DNA of 43,997 nt from Bacillus sp. FJAT-49736 (GTDB taxonomy: Bacteria > Bacillota > Bacilli > Bacillales > Bacillaceae_C), in assembly GCF_018343615.1 (NCBI RefSeq), contig NZ_JAGYPI010000008.1, forward strand, positions 1 through 43,997, read 5' to 3'. The translations under genes and the position numbers were made by a program. The stretch's first letter is position 1, and the number at the start of each line of letters is the position of its first letter. A model generated the notes under the pieces. The model was not told the origin of the DNA. It saw nothing but the letters and a program-made list of their open reading frames with translations, and made no database searches. Shown here one piece after another: positions 1 to 9,153 of the stretch.

Positions 1-869
1 TGCTCAGGTTTGCTGGCGCCGATTAACGCACTCGCAACATTTGGTTGACGTAATATCCAAGCTAGCGCTAATTGGGAAAGCTTCACATCTAATTCTTTTG
101 CCACACCTTCAAGTTGTTTTACTTTTGCAAGTACATCCTCTGTTAACATTCTTGATAAAGAACCGTTGGATTTTGGATCTGTTGCACGCGTTCCTTCTGG
201 CAGATTCGTTATGTCGGTATATTTCCCTGTCAAAATACCTTGTGCAAGCGGAGAAAATACAATTTGGCTGAAGCCTGTTTGTTCTCCTAGCGGAATAATT
301 TCTTTTTCAATATAACGATTGAACATATTGTAAACTGGTTGATTTACGACGATTCGGTCAAGTAAATAACGGTCGGCAGTTCCTAATGCTAGCTGAATTT
401 GTTGTGCTGTCCACTCACTTACCCCAAGATATAGAACTTTTCCTTGACGAACTAGATCATCGAGTGTCCGAAGTGTTTCATCAATGGCAGTTTCCGGATC
501 AAAACGGTGGCAATAATAAATATCTACGTAATCTTTGTTTAATCGCTTCAGGCTTGCATTAATCTGCTCCGTAATATGTTTCCTGGAAAGACCTTGATCA
601 TTAGGTCCGTCCCCCATTTTCCCGAACACTTTTGTTGCAAGAACATAGGATTCCCTAGGATATTTCCCTAGTGCTTCCCCTACGATTTTTTCCGCTTCCC
701 CGCGGGCATATACATTTGCTGTATCAAAGGAATTAATACCAAGATCATAAGCTTTATCAATTGTTTTGACAGCTGTTTCCGCTCCAATTGAATTTCCATA
801 TGTGAGCCAGCTTCCCAAGCTGATTTCACTAACCTTTAACCCAGTTCTTCCAAGCTTACGATATTTCAT
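1..869 (-). CDS. Aldo/keto reductase, partial (C-terminus outside window)
   Basis: This is an NADPH-dependent aldo/keto reductase of the Kv-beta/YghZ-like branch, which reduces aldehydes or ketones in the cytosol. I translated the minus strand from the window edge. It opens with the family start MKYRKLGRTGLKVS. The expected catalytic tetrad is present: Asp49, Tyr54 (in DTANVYARGEAE), Lys80 (in LATK) and His121 (in YYCHRFDP). The C-terminus runs off the left edge after about 290 residues; the family is usually 310-330 residues, so a few dozen residues are missing. I chose the ATG at 869 because an AGGGG lies 8 nt upstream; an ATG at 875 sits too close to it. The gene is divergent from the NERD gene. 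The physiological substrate cannot be told from sequence. Confidence 0.92.
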   Translation of the reverse strand, partial: MKYRKLGRTGLKVSEISLGSWLTYGNSIGAETAVKTIDKAYDLGINSFDTANVYARGEAEKIVGEALGKYPRESYVLATKVFGKMGDGPNDQGLSRKHITEQINASLKRLNKDYVDIYYCHRFDPETAIDETLRTLDDLVRQGKVLYLGVSEWTAQQIQLALGTADRYLLDRIVVNQPVYNMFNRYIEKEIIPLGEQTGFSQIVFSPLAQGILTGKYTDITNLPEGTRATDPKSNGSLSRMLTEDVLAKVKQLEGVAKELDVKLSQLALAWILRQPNVASALIGASKPE

Positions 870-1000
870 GTTCATCGCCCCTGTTTTTTAGATTATGTAT
901 CATAACTATTATAAAATTCTAAATAGACAAATTAAAGAGATATGCATTATAATTACAAATGTATACAAAATTTTCCATAAATGTAGAAAGGATGTGGAAT

Positions 1001-1927
1001 ATGCTGTTTAAACCTCGATATGAACCAGTTGAATTAAAACTTCTAAGATTTTTAAACACTCGGATAAAATTATCGCCTAAAGTTGTAGGATATTTATTAA
1101 ATTTAGAAAAAGGCTTTGAAGGAGAATTAGTTTTTGATAAATGTATAGAAAATCTTTCCGACAATTGGCTCATTATGAATGATTTATTGCTGGAAACTAA
1201 TAATACCATCTATCAACTCGATTCCATTCTAATCTCTCCAGATACTATCCACCTATTTGAAGTTAAAAATTTTGAAGGTGACTACTACTTCGAGGATGAC
1301 AAGTGGTATACAATTTCAGGAAAAGAAATTAAAAACCCCTTGCTTCAATTGAAACGTGCTGAGTCCCTTTTCCGAAGATTGCTTCAGGACCTGCGTTTTT
1401 CATTTTCTATAGAAGCAAATGTAATCTTCGTAAACCCCAATTTTTTCTTATACCAAGCACCTATAAACCTACCCATTATTTTTCCAAATCAGATTGAAGG
1501 ATTTATGAAAAAGTTAAATATGCGACCACCGACGCAAACTAATACAACCACAAAATTCGTAGAAAAGTTATCTACTATTCTTTTAGAAGAATCTCCATAT
1601 AAGAATTTACCTGAATATAGCTATGAGCAATTAAAAAAGGGAATTACCTGTTCAAAATGTAATAGATTTATGACTAGATTTAATAAAAACAACATTGTTT
1701 GCCAAAAATGTGAGACCATCGAGGAAAACGGTCATGCATTATTGCGGAGTGTGGAGGAATATAAATTTTTGTTTCCTAGTAGAAAAATAACTACGAATGT
1801 AATTTATGACTGGTGTAAAATTATTCATTCTAAAAAAGTGGTACGCAGGATACTCAATGAGAACTTTTCACTTACTGGGCGTGCAAGGTCTGCTCATTTT
1901 GTTGAGCATCAACCCGTTAACGAATAG
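1001..1927 (+). CDS. NERD-domain protein with C-terminal zinc ribbon
   Basis: This protein has a nuclease-related domain (NERD), a family distantly related to restriction-type nucleases and of uncertain function in Bacillus. NERD features are visible at G38xxxE42, Asp74 (in YQLDSILIS) and E87-V-K89 (in HLFEVKNFEG). A four-cysteine zinc ribbon follows (Cys217, 220, 234, 237), and the C-terminal basic tail contains YDWC and RRIL motifs typical of Bacillus NERD proteins. The ORF can be opened at 959, but an AAAGGA 8 nt before the ATG at 1001 makes that the likely start, giving 308 residues. No terminator is visible after the stop; the 52-bp array begins about 80 bp downstream. DNA binding or cleavage is family-based inference. 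Confidence 0.85.
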   Translation: MLFKPRYEPVELKLLRFLNTRIKLSPKVVGYLLNLEKGFEGELVFDKCIENLSDNWLIMNDLLLETNNTIYQLDSILISPDTIHLFEVKNFEGDYYFEDDKWYTISGKEIKNPLLQLKRAESLFRRLLQDLRFSFSIEANVIFVNPNFFLYQAPINLPIIFPNQIEGFMKKLNMRPPTQTNTTTKFVEKLSTILLEESPYKNLPEYSYEQLKKGITCSKCNRFMTRFNKNNIVCQKCETIEENGHALLRSVEEYKFLFPSRKITTNVIYDWCKIIHSKKVVRRILNENFSLTGRARSAHFVEHQPVNE

Positions 1928-2009
1928 TTTAGTAGCTATCCTATATTCATAGAAAGTATAAATGAGGACAGTGGGTTACCAAATAAAAATGTAATCATAT
2001 TTCTTATTG

Positions 2010-4036
2010 GTGACCCTTTCACTCCTCTACCTCCATTTTGGGTATCTATCTTCCCTTTTGGTTACCCTTTTCGCTCCTCTACCTTCGTTTCGGGCACTTA
2101 TCTTCCTTTTTGGTGACCCTTTTCGATCCTCTACCTCCTTTTCGGGAACCTATCTTCCCTTTTGGTTACCCTTTTCGCTCCTCTACCTTCGTTTCGGGCA
2201 CTTATCTTCCTTTTTGGTGACCCTTTTCGATCCTCTACCTCCTTTTCGGGCACCTATCTTCCCTTTTGATGACCCTTTTCGATCCTCTACCTCCTTTTCG
2301 GGCACCAATCTTCCCTTTTGATGACCCTTTTCGCTACTCTACCTCCTTTTCGGGCACTTATCTTCCATTTTGGTTACCCTTTTTGCTACTCTACGTCCTT
2401 TTCGGGCACCAATCTTCCTTTTTAGTGACCCTTTTCGATCCTCTCCCCCCATTTCGAGCACCAATCTTCCCTTTTGATGACCCTTTTCGCTACTCTACCT
2501 CCGTTTTGGGCACCAATCTTCCCTTTTGATGACCCTTTTCGATCCTCTACCCCTATTTCGGGAACCTATCTTCCCTTTTGGTTACCCTTTTCGCTACTCT
2601 ACCTTCGTTTCGGGCACTTATCTTCCTTTTTGGTGACCCTTTTCGATCCTCTACGTCCTTTTCGGGCACCAATCTTCCCTTTTGATGACCCTTGTCGCTA
2701 CTCTACCTCCTGTTCGGGAACCTATCTTCCCTTTTGGTTACCCTTTTCGCGACTCTACCTTCGTTTCGGGCACTTATCTTCCTTTTTGGTGACCCTTTTC
2801 GATCCTCTCCGTCCATTTCGCGCACCAATCTTCCCTTTTGATGACCCTTTTCGCTCCTCTCCCCCCATTTCGGGCACCTATCTTACCTTTTGATGACCCT
2901 TTTCGATCCTCTCCCCCTATTTTGGGAACCAATCTTCCCTTTTGATGCCCCTTTTCGCTCCTCTACCTCCGGTTCGGGCACTTATCTTCCTTTTTGGTGA
3001 CCCTTTTCGATCCTCTCCGTCCATTTCGCGCACCAATCTTCCCTTTTGATGACCCTTTTCGCTCCTCTCCCCCCATTTCGGGCACCTATCTTACCTTTTG
3101 ATGACCCTTTTCGATCCTCTCCCCCTATTTTGGGAACCAATCTTCCCTTTTGATGCCCCTTTTCGCTCCTCTACCTCCGGTTCGGGCACTTATCTTCCTT
3201 TTTGGTGACCCTTTTCGATCCTCTCCGTCCATTTCGCGCACCAATCTTCCCTTTTGATGACCCTTTTCGCTCCTCTCCCCCCATTTCGGGCACCTATCTT
3301 ACCTTTTGATGACCCTTTTCGATCCTCTCCCCCTATTTTGGGAACCAATCTTCCCTTTTGATGCCCCTTTTCGCTCCTCTACCTCCGGTTCGGGCACTTA
3401 TCTTCCTTTTTGGTGACCCTTTTCGATCCTCTCCGTCCATTTCGCGCACCAATCTTCCCTTTTGATGACCCTTTTCGCTCCTCTCCCCCCATTTCGGGCA
3501 CCTATCTTACCTTTTGATGACCCTTTTCGATCCTCTCCCCCTATTTTGGGAACCAATCTTCCCTTTTGATGCCCCTTTTCGCTCCTCTACCTCCGGTTCG
3601 GGCACTTATCTTCCTTTTTGGTGACCCTTTTCGATCCTCTACGTCCTTTTCGGGCACCAATCTTCCCTTTTGATGACCCTTTTCGCTCCTCTCCCCCCAT
3701 TTCGGGCACCTATCTTACCTTTTGATGACCCTTTTCGATCATCTACCTCCGTTTTGGGCACTTACCTTCCTCTTTGGTGACCCTTTTTGCTACTCTACCT
3801 CCTTTTCGGGAACCTATCTTCCCTTTTGGTGACCCTTTTTGCTACTCTACCTCCATTTCGGGCACCTATCTTCCCTTTTGATGACCCTTTTCGATCCTCT
3901 CCCCCTATTTTGGGAACCAATCTTCCCTTTTGATGCCCCTTTTCGCTCCTCTACCTCCGTTTCGGGCACTTATCTTCCTTTTTGGTGACCCTTTTCGCTC
4001 CTCTACCTCGGTTTCGGGAACCTATCTCTCTCATTT
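2010..4036. repeat. 52-bp tandem array (about 39 units)
   Basis: About 39 head-to-tail copies of a 52-bp unit fill the space between the convergent NERD and bpr genes. The anchor GTGACC/GTTACC/ATGACC falls at 2061 and then at every multiple of 52 checked up to 3985 (37 periods), so there is no net indel. The first unit, at 2010, is 51 bp because one T is missing. Units share CTTTTCG, TCTAC/CTCC and CGGGCACC/T-TATCTTCC segments. The plus strand is strongly pyrimidine-rich: the unit at 2217 has 12 purines in 52 bases. Since 52 is not a multiple of 3, the reading frame shifts at each unit. Many units carry the palindrome GGTNACC. A degenerate half copy runs on to about 4072. Confidence 0.97.
2789..3620. 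repeat. 208-bp higher-order repeat, four identical copies
   Basis: Inside the 52-bp array, a block of four distinguishable monomers (208 bp) is repeated four times in a row, starting at 2789, 2997, 3205 and 3413. By eye the four copies are identical, while neighbouring monomers differ at several positions. A landmark is GTCCATTTCGCGC at 2811, 3019, 3227 and 3435. The block breaks off in the next copy at 3621, where GTCC is replaced by an older variant. Partial copies reappear between about 3665 and 3984. Confidence 0.96.
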
Positions 4037-4212
4037 ATAGCTCTACCCCTCCTTAACCTCATTTCGGGTCAGTACCGAAAAAGCTTTTCCACCTATTAAA
4101 AGTTAATTTACAAAGATTACTTTATACATCCTTCAATGAAGATATTATGAGTTCAATTTCTTTATTAGTACAAAACAAGATTGTGGCAGGCACTACCTCA
4201 TCTCCAATAAAA
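4037..4212. other. Intergenic remainder after the array
   Basis: This stretch holds a decayed array-like fragment (to about 4072), AT-rich DNA, and near 4183 a GGCAGGCACTA sequence that resembles half of the palindrome used in the adjacent terminator. No gene is seen. Confidence 0.5.
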
Positions 4213-4235
4213 AGAGTGGTGCCAGGCACCACTCT
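4213..4235. terminator. Terminator of bpr built on GGTGCC/GGCACC palindrome
   Basis: Two perfect 11-nt arms (4213-4223 and 4225-4235) pair around one central base, so the real loop is formed by opening the innermost pairs. On the minus strand the hairpin is followed by TTTTTATT, 7 nt beyond the bpr stop codon. On the plus strand a T run also follows, so it may work in both directions and stop transcription arriving from the array. Confidence 0.85.
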
Positions 4236-4241
4236 CATTTT

Positions 4242-7200
4242 TTACTGGATATAAAGCTTTCCAGCTGCTAATTTGGTTGATACGTTGCTGTAGTCATCTA
4301 CTACCTTCACTTCAACAACAGCGCCATCGGCTTTTGTCTTGCTTGGAACTGTCCAATAGCCGACATAATGTCCTGCAGATGTTTCCATCATTGGCAATTC
4401 TGTTGCGTTGTCACTAGATGGTACATTTGTAAGTGGCATGTGAATAGCAAATGTTGCTTTCAAGCCAGGCTCACTGTCAAATTCGATTTTGACGGAATCA
4501 CCTGTTTTTAAGTTCTTATCTGTGTTTGGCATTAAGTTCTTGATTTCCGGTGCTGTGTATTTTGCAAAGACAGTAACCTTTTTCGATACTTTATTTCCTG
4601 CTTTGTCTTGTGCAACTACCTTAATATCATTTTGACCTTCTTCAAGCAAAATGCGCTTAGAGTATTTTCCATCTGTAACTGTTGCCTTTTCTCCATTGAC
4701 CTTTACAAAGTCAAGGTTGGCATCATTTACTTTACCCTCAACTGTTACCGTTTCACGATTAGTCTTATCATTATTTTTCGGACTATCGATCGTTAAAGTA
4801 GGGTTCGTTTTATCATATACTACTTTTACAGGTGCGGAGGCATCCGTTGATCCGGAAGCAACAGAAGATTTCGCCGTTAAGACGTTATCCCCTTCTGAAA
4901 GAGCTACCTCAGCAGAGAACTTTCCGTTGTCTGCTACTTTTGTAGATGCAACCTTTGTTCCGTTATTATAAATATTTACATCTGTTGTTGGAGAAGCGGT
5001 ACCTTCTACCGTTACTTTGCCTTCATTCGTGAATGTGCCGTCTTTTGGTGATGTAATAACTGGTACATCTACCTCATAGCTTACACGGGCACGGATCATA
5101 TAGTTTCCTTCATCTGCAGGTGATTGAGACCAAGCTCCACCTACTAGCTGCCAGCTGCGTTTTGCGTTTGTACCACTTTCATCTGTCGCTAGACCTGGTG
5201 CATTTGGATTTGGATTTGTTTGAATGTATACCATATAGAAGTCTCCATTCACAACAATTCCTTGTGTGGAAAGATCTACAACTGTCCATTCACCATTTCG
5301 AAGCGCCTTTGCATTGATTGGTCCGGCGATCTTCTTGCCTGGTGCACCACCTGTACCAGATGCATCCCAAACCTCTACTTTAAAATCAGTTCCTCCAGGA
5401 GTTGGCCAATCAGAAGTCCAGAAACGGAAGACTCCAGCTGTTACAATTGCTGTCTTCTTACCTTCTGGCAGGGACATTTTCACAGCCCAGCCATTGCCCG
5501 CATCATAGAATGCATGAGCGTTTTCAGCTGTGCCATCATCATAGCCGATTTCTCCACCTGGGTAGCTAATAATTGGTACTAAATCAATATTTTTCTCTGT
5601 TGTTGTATTTCCGTTAACCGTTACGGCAATATCTTGGCTATGATAATACGGTGCCAATACTTTTAATGTATAGTTACCTGCATATGCCGTAATATCATAG
5701 TGCCCGTTTGCATCGGTTTGTACAGGAGTTACAGCAGCATCCTCTACAAGAAGCAATGTTGCACCTTGTAACGGCTCACCTGTTGATTTATTTTTCACCG
5801 TACCGCTGATATGGCCTTTAGCTAATTCATGTAATACGAAGTTAGCTGTTGTAACGCCATCGCGCTCAATATTCACTCGTTGCTGTTCGGATTGATATCC
5901 ATATGCTTCTGCTTGGAGCGTATAGGATCCTGCAGCATGTGATAATTGATATTGGCCATTCGCTGGGTTCGTCATGACAGAGCGTCCTGTTTCAAGAACA
6001 CTTACTTGCGCACCCATTGGTAATAGTGTAGGATTTACTTGTTCCTCTTTCGCTGGAGGGGCATCCTTCTTAGGTAGTTCTGGCTTAATAGAAGCTGGAT
6101 CTACCTTTTCTTTTTTAAGAGAATCCTTGTCATCGCTTTGGCCTACACCAAGCTTACCAGTATTCTTAGTGCCTGAGCTATTTTTTGGAGTTGCAGAAAG
6201 CTTCACATCATCTAAATACCAGCCCGCTTTTTGCACACTGCCATCTGTTTTTACATTGAAGCCAATGTAAATACGCCCGCCACTATAGTTGGATAGATTG
6301 ACTTCTTGATCAACCCAGCCTCCTGATTGGCCATTCACTTGTAAAAGCTGTGTCCAGTTTTGAAGGTCATTTGAAACAAATACTGTACCGAAATCGTATC
6401 TAGTCTCAAGATCGAACCAGTTTTTAAATTGTAGGTATGCATTGCCTGCCGGTAAATCGATTGGAGGCATTACAAGTGTCATGTTTGCACTGTTATCGTA
6501 ATTTCCAGCTAGGTTTGTCGCATATACTTTTTGTCCTGATGCGGCACTGTTTGGTCCGGAGGTTGGTATGCCCCATTGCCATGAATCTTTTGTTCCGTAG
6601 GAATACCATCCAATTGGTGTTGATTCAAAGTCTTGGGAATAACCTACCGTAATCCCTGGTTTTACACTTACTTGGTAATCGTTGCTTGTTACTTCGTTAT
6701 TGCCGAAGTCATTAATCTTCCAACGATATTTTAAAGAAGGTACGGCAATCTGATTTCCTGGAACTACTACTTGATATTCACCGGATTTGTAGTCGCCAGA
6801 TGTACGAGTTGCATCTACATTCTGCCAATTTCCGGATTTATCTTGATACTGCAGCTTCACAGAAGCAACGCTTACATTATCTGAAACAGTTACGTTTAAT
6901 GTTAAATCCATTCCTGCATATGTTTCAGTTGGAGCAGTATGTGTAAATGTAGGAGGCTCTGTGTCATTTCCATCTTTACCAACTTGACCTTTAACAGTTC
7001 CAAGTCCGCTTAATACAGAAGATACTGCGTCAAAAGCGTTTACAAGCCCGTAACCATAACCGTTATTAGGTGAATTCGGGAATGTGGAATCCGTTAATGG
7101 TGTAGCAGTTGATATTAATATATCCTCGATTTGGTTTACCGTTAGAGAAGCATTTGCTTGTTTTAATAAAGCAACTACTGCAGATACATGTGGACCTGCC

Positions 7201-8588
7201 ATCGATGTACCATTCCATCCACCTTCATATACTCCACCAGGAACGGAAGAACGAATATTCACTCCCGGTGCGGAAACTTCAGGCTTAATTTCACCGTATG
7301 GAGATGGTCCTTGTAAAGAAAAGCTTGCTAATTTATTGTTAATGTCCGTTGCACCGGTTGCAAATGATTCGGGATAGTTTGCTGGATTAGCTACAGAACC
7401 TGGTCCTCCCGGGTTCCAAAGATCTGTATTACCTGCAGAAAACTCTGGGAAAATTTCTGCATCTCGCCAGTTTTTCACCATATCACGGTACCATTCATCT
7501 AAGCCTGGACCGCCGCCCCAAGAGTTATTCACTACATCTGGTGCTTTATCAGGATGTGGATTACCAGCAGCATCCTTAGGAGAGATAATCCATTCACCAG
7601 CTCTAAGTAAATCTGCATCCGTTCCACCAGCAGCTGTGAAAGCTTTTACAGCTATCCATTTTGCTCCTGGTGCTACACCAATTTGATTGCTACCATTTGG
7701 CTCAGAACCGACCATTGTTCCCATTGTATGAGTACCATGACCTTGGTCATCATATGGTGTAGAACGTCCTGCCGTTGCATCGAACCAGTTCATTTCGTTA
7801 TTTGGCGTATTGGGATTGCTTGGATTATAGCCTCGATATTTTTCCTTTAGTGCCGGATGATCCCATTGAACGCCTGTATCAATATTTGCTACAACTGTTC
7901 CTGTACCATCGATGCCCATACTCCATACTTGAGGTGCACCGATTTTGTTAATATTCCATTCAATACTGTTAGTATTTGCTTTTGGCTGTTCAGCGGTTTT
8001 TCCAACTGCTAAAGAACCTTTTGCCTCACTGCTTTGAGTTGCTGATCCTGCATAAAGCTGACGAATCTCATTTGGAAGGATCTTAGCTACCTCTTCAAAA
8101 TGTGAAAGCTTTTCGGCAATATCCTTCGTTGCAGTGACAGCAATACCATTTACAATGTAAAAGGATTCAAAGTCCTTTACTTTACCATTCTTCTTCTCCT
8201 TTTCAAGGTAGTCAATAACGGTATGCTGTGTTTCCAAAGCTGTGGATCTTAATTCCGAAACAACCGCTGATCTTTTGGCCAGCTTCGTTTTTTGGGCAGA
8301 TAACTTACCTTTCGAGGCTTTATCCGCCGCAGCTTTGGCAGCCTTTGTTGTATCTGCCTGTTCTTTGAACTTAATTAAGAATGTTACCTTTTCGTCCGCC
8401 TTCGTAAATTGCTTTAAAAGCCGATCACTTAGCTTCGCACTAGCTACATTCTTTCCATCAAAAACCGAAGTGTACGGTTTTCCATTTACTGTTGCAGCAT
8501 TAGAAAAGCTTGGAGCAATCAGTGAAGCCGACAGCAAGACCGTTGCAAGGATACTTGTCGTCTTTTTTAGCCTTTTCTTTTTCAACAT
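4242..8588 (-). CDS. bpr: Bacillopeptidase F-like secreted S8 serine protease
   Basis: This is a large extracellular subtilisin-family protease of 1448 residues, close to the size of B. subtilis bacillopeptidase F. A basic N-terminus and hydrophobic stretch ending near SNAA form a signal peptide. A propeptide/inhibitor-like region covers about residues 45-190. The peptidase domain (about 210-520) shows the triad Asp237 (NIDTGV), His284 (GHGTHT) and Ser462 (NGTSMAGPH), with the oxyanion Asn354. Behind it lie an immune-inhibitor-A/MAM-like beta domain (about 650-800), two carboxypeptidase-regulatory-like repeats (about 860-1020) and Ig-like repeats beginning ITSPKDGT and IDSPKNND (about 1185-1350). 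I start at the ATG at 8588, 7 nt after GGAGG; the upstream ATG at 8606 lies ahead of that ribosome binding site. It is probably a monocistronic degradative exoenzyme. Confidence 0.95.
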   Translation of the reverse strand: MLKKKRLKKTTSILATVLLSASLIAPSFSNAATVNGKPYTSVFDGKNVASAKLSDRLLKQFTKADEKVTFLIKFKEQADTTKAAKAAADKASKGKLSAQKTKLAKRSAVVSELRSTALETQHTVIDYLEKEKKNGKVKDFESFYIVNGIAVTATKDIAEKLSHFEEVAKILPNEIRQLYAGSATQSSEAKGSLAVGKTAEQPKANTNSIEWNINKIGAPQVWSMGIDGTGTVVANIDTGVQWDHPALKEKYRGYNPSNPNTPNNEMNWFDATAGRSTPYDDQGHGTHTMGTMVGSEPNGSNQIGVAPGAKWIAVKAFTAAGGTDADLLRAGEWIISPKDAAGNPHPDKAPDVVNNSWGGGPGLDEWYRDMVKNWRDAEIFPEFSAGNTDLWNPGGPGSVANPANYPESFATGATDINNKLASFSLQGPSPYGEIKPEVSAPGVNIRSSVPGGVYEGGWNGTSMAGPHVSAVVALLKQANASLTVNQIEDILISTATPLTDSTFPNSPNNGYGYGLVNAFDAVSSVLSGLGTVKGQVGKDGNDTEPPTFTHTAPTETYAGMDLTLNVTVSDNVSVASVKLQYQDKSGNWQNVDATRTSGDYKSGEYQVVVPGNQIAVPSLKYRWKINDFGNNEVTSNDYQVSVKPGITVGYSQDFESTPIGWYSYGTKDSWQWGIPTSGPNSAASGQKVYATNLAGNYDNSANMTLVMPPIDLPAGNAYLQFKNWFDLETRYDFGTVFVSNDLQNWTQLLQVNGQSGGWVDQEVNLSNYSGGRIYIGFNVKTDGSVQKAGWYLDDVKLSATPKNSSGTKNTGKLGVGQSDDKDSLKKEKVDPASIKPELPKKDAPPAKEEQVNPTLLPMGAQVSVLETGRSVMTNPANGQYQLSHAAGSYTLQAEAYGYQSEQQRVNIERDGVTTANFVLHELAKGHISGTVKNKSTGEPLQGATLLLVEDAAVTPVQTDANGHYDITAYAGNYTLKVLAPYYHSQDIAVTVNGNTTTEKNIDLVPIISYPGGEIGYDDGTAENAHAFYDAGNGWAVKMSLPEGKKTAIVTAGVFRFWTSDWPTPGGTDFKVEVWDASGTGGAPGKKIAGPINAKALRNGEWTVVDLSTQGIVVNGDFYMVYIQTNPNPNAPGLATDESGTNAKRSWQLVGGAWSQSPADEGNYMIRARVSYEVDVPVITSPKDGTFTNEGKVTVEGTASPTTDVNIYNNGTKVASTKVADNGKFSAEVALSEGDNVLTAKSSVASGSTDASAPVKVVYDKTNPTLTIDSPKNNDKTNRETVTVEGKVNDANLDFVKVNGEKATVTDGKYSKRILLEEGQNDIKVVAQDKAGNKVSKKVTVFAKYTAPEIKNLMPNTDKNLKTGDSVKIEFDSEPGLKATFAIHMPLTNVPSSDNATELPMMETSAGHYVGYWTVPSKTKADGAVVEVKVVDDYSNVSTKLAAGKLYIQ

Positions 8589-8693
8589 TCCTTTTCCTCC
8601 CCTCATTTTTTGAAAAAAAAGCTCAAAAAAATGACAACCCCAACCCTCCTTTTCTTTATCTACATGATGAAGGTCATCGTTGTCTCTTTAAAT

Positions 8694-8723
8694 GTATAAG
8701 TTTCGAAATAAAAAATGTGTCAA
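8694..8723 (-). promoter_or_regulatory. Candidate sigma-A promoter of bpr
   Basis: Minus-strand TTGACA (8718-8723) and TTATAC (8694-8699) are separated by 18 bp. This predicts a leader of about 100 nt before the bpr start at 8588. It is assigned by consensus match only. Confidence 0.55.
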
Positions 8724-9087
8724 AGCAAGTCGTTTTTTGTCTGGATTTTTAGAAATGGTAAAATTGGTGTGGGATTGGAATTTTTAAATAGACTAAAGAA
8801 CTAGACCCATTTTCGGGAGTATGCTCCAATTTCCAATATTATCAAGAGTTTATCCAATTTTCCCCATGCATTGTGAATAGTACAATATTTCTAGTTCTCT
8901 GAAATTTGTCTAAATTTTCGAAAAAATAATATAATTTTCCTATTATGTATTTTCCCTCTTTATCCTATTTATTTATATCTAGGGGGATGGTCCCTTTTAT
9001 TATTAGGAATATCCGCTTTAATATGGTAAATTTTTCATTAGAAGTGCGATGGTCTCTCTGTCTTTTGGCACAGTATTCCATAAATAT
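8724..9087. other. Long AT-rich spacer between divergent bpr and MFS gene
   Basis: About 360 bp lie between the two divergent candidate promoters. The DNA is AT-rich with short homopolymer runs. I see no open reading frame with a ribosome binding site, no strong hairpin and no repeat. Its length would allow regulator sites for the protease gene, but none is recognisable. Confidence 0.4.
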
Positions 9088-9117
9088 TTGACATGTACGT
9101 TACAATAAAAAGATACT
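9088..9117 (+). promoter_or_regulatory. Candidate sigma-A promoter of the MFS exporter
   Basis: TTGACA (9088-9093) is followed after 18 bp by GATACT (9112-9117), about 35 bp before the start codon. The spacer begins with the imperfect dyad TGACATGTACGTTACA, a possible repressor site; this last point is speculative. Confidence 0.55.
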
Positions 9118-9153
9118 AATACTCATAGAGATTTCACTTAACGGAGGAACATG

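Noticed and set aside
919-1209. Minus-strand 96-codon ORF
   Set aside because: It lies opposite the well-supported NERD gene and has no recognisable motif or ribosome binding site.
2007-2893. Overlapping plus-strand ORFs of 60-139 codons in the 52-bp array
   Set aside because: They arise because the unit shifts frame by one base and lacks stops in some frames. They overlap each other, lack ribosome binding sites, and encode only the repeated unit in three frames.
2010-4036. CRISPR array
   Set aside because: Units are contiguous with no unique spacers, the repeat is not a conserved short repeat, and no cas genes are present.
8589-8606. Longer bpr N-terminus starting at 8606
   Set aside because: The added codons encode the GGGAGG ribosome binding site itself; the next ATG at 8588 is correctly spaced.
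8510-8752. 80-codon plus-strand ORF over the bpr start
   Set aside because: It is a shadow of the signal-peptide region and the bpr leader, without ribosome binding site.
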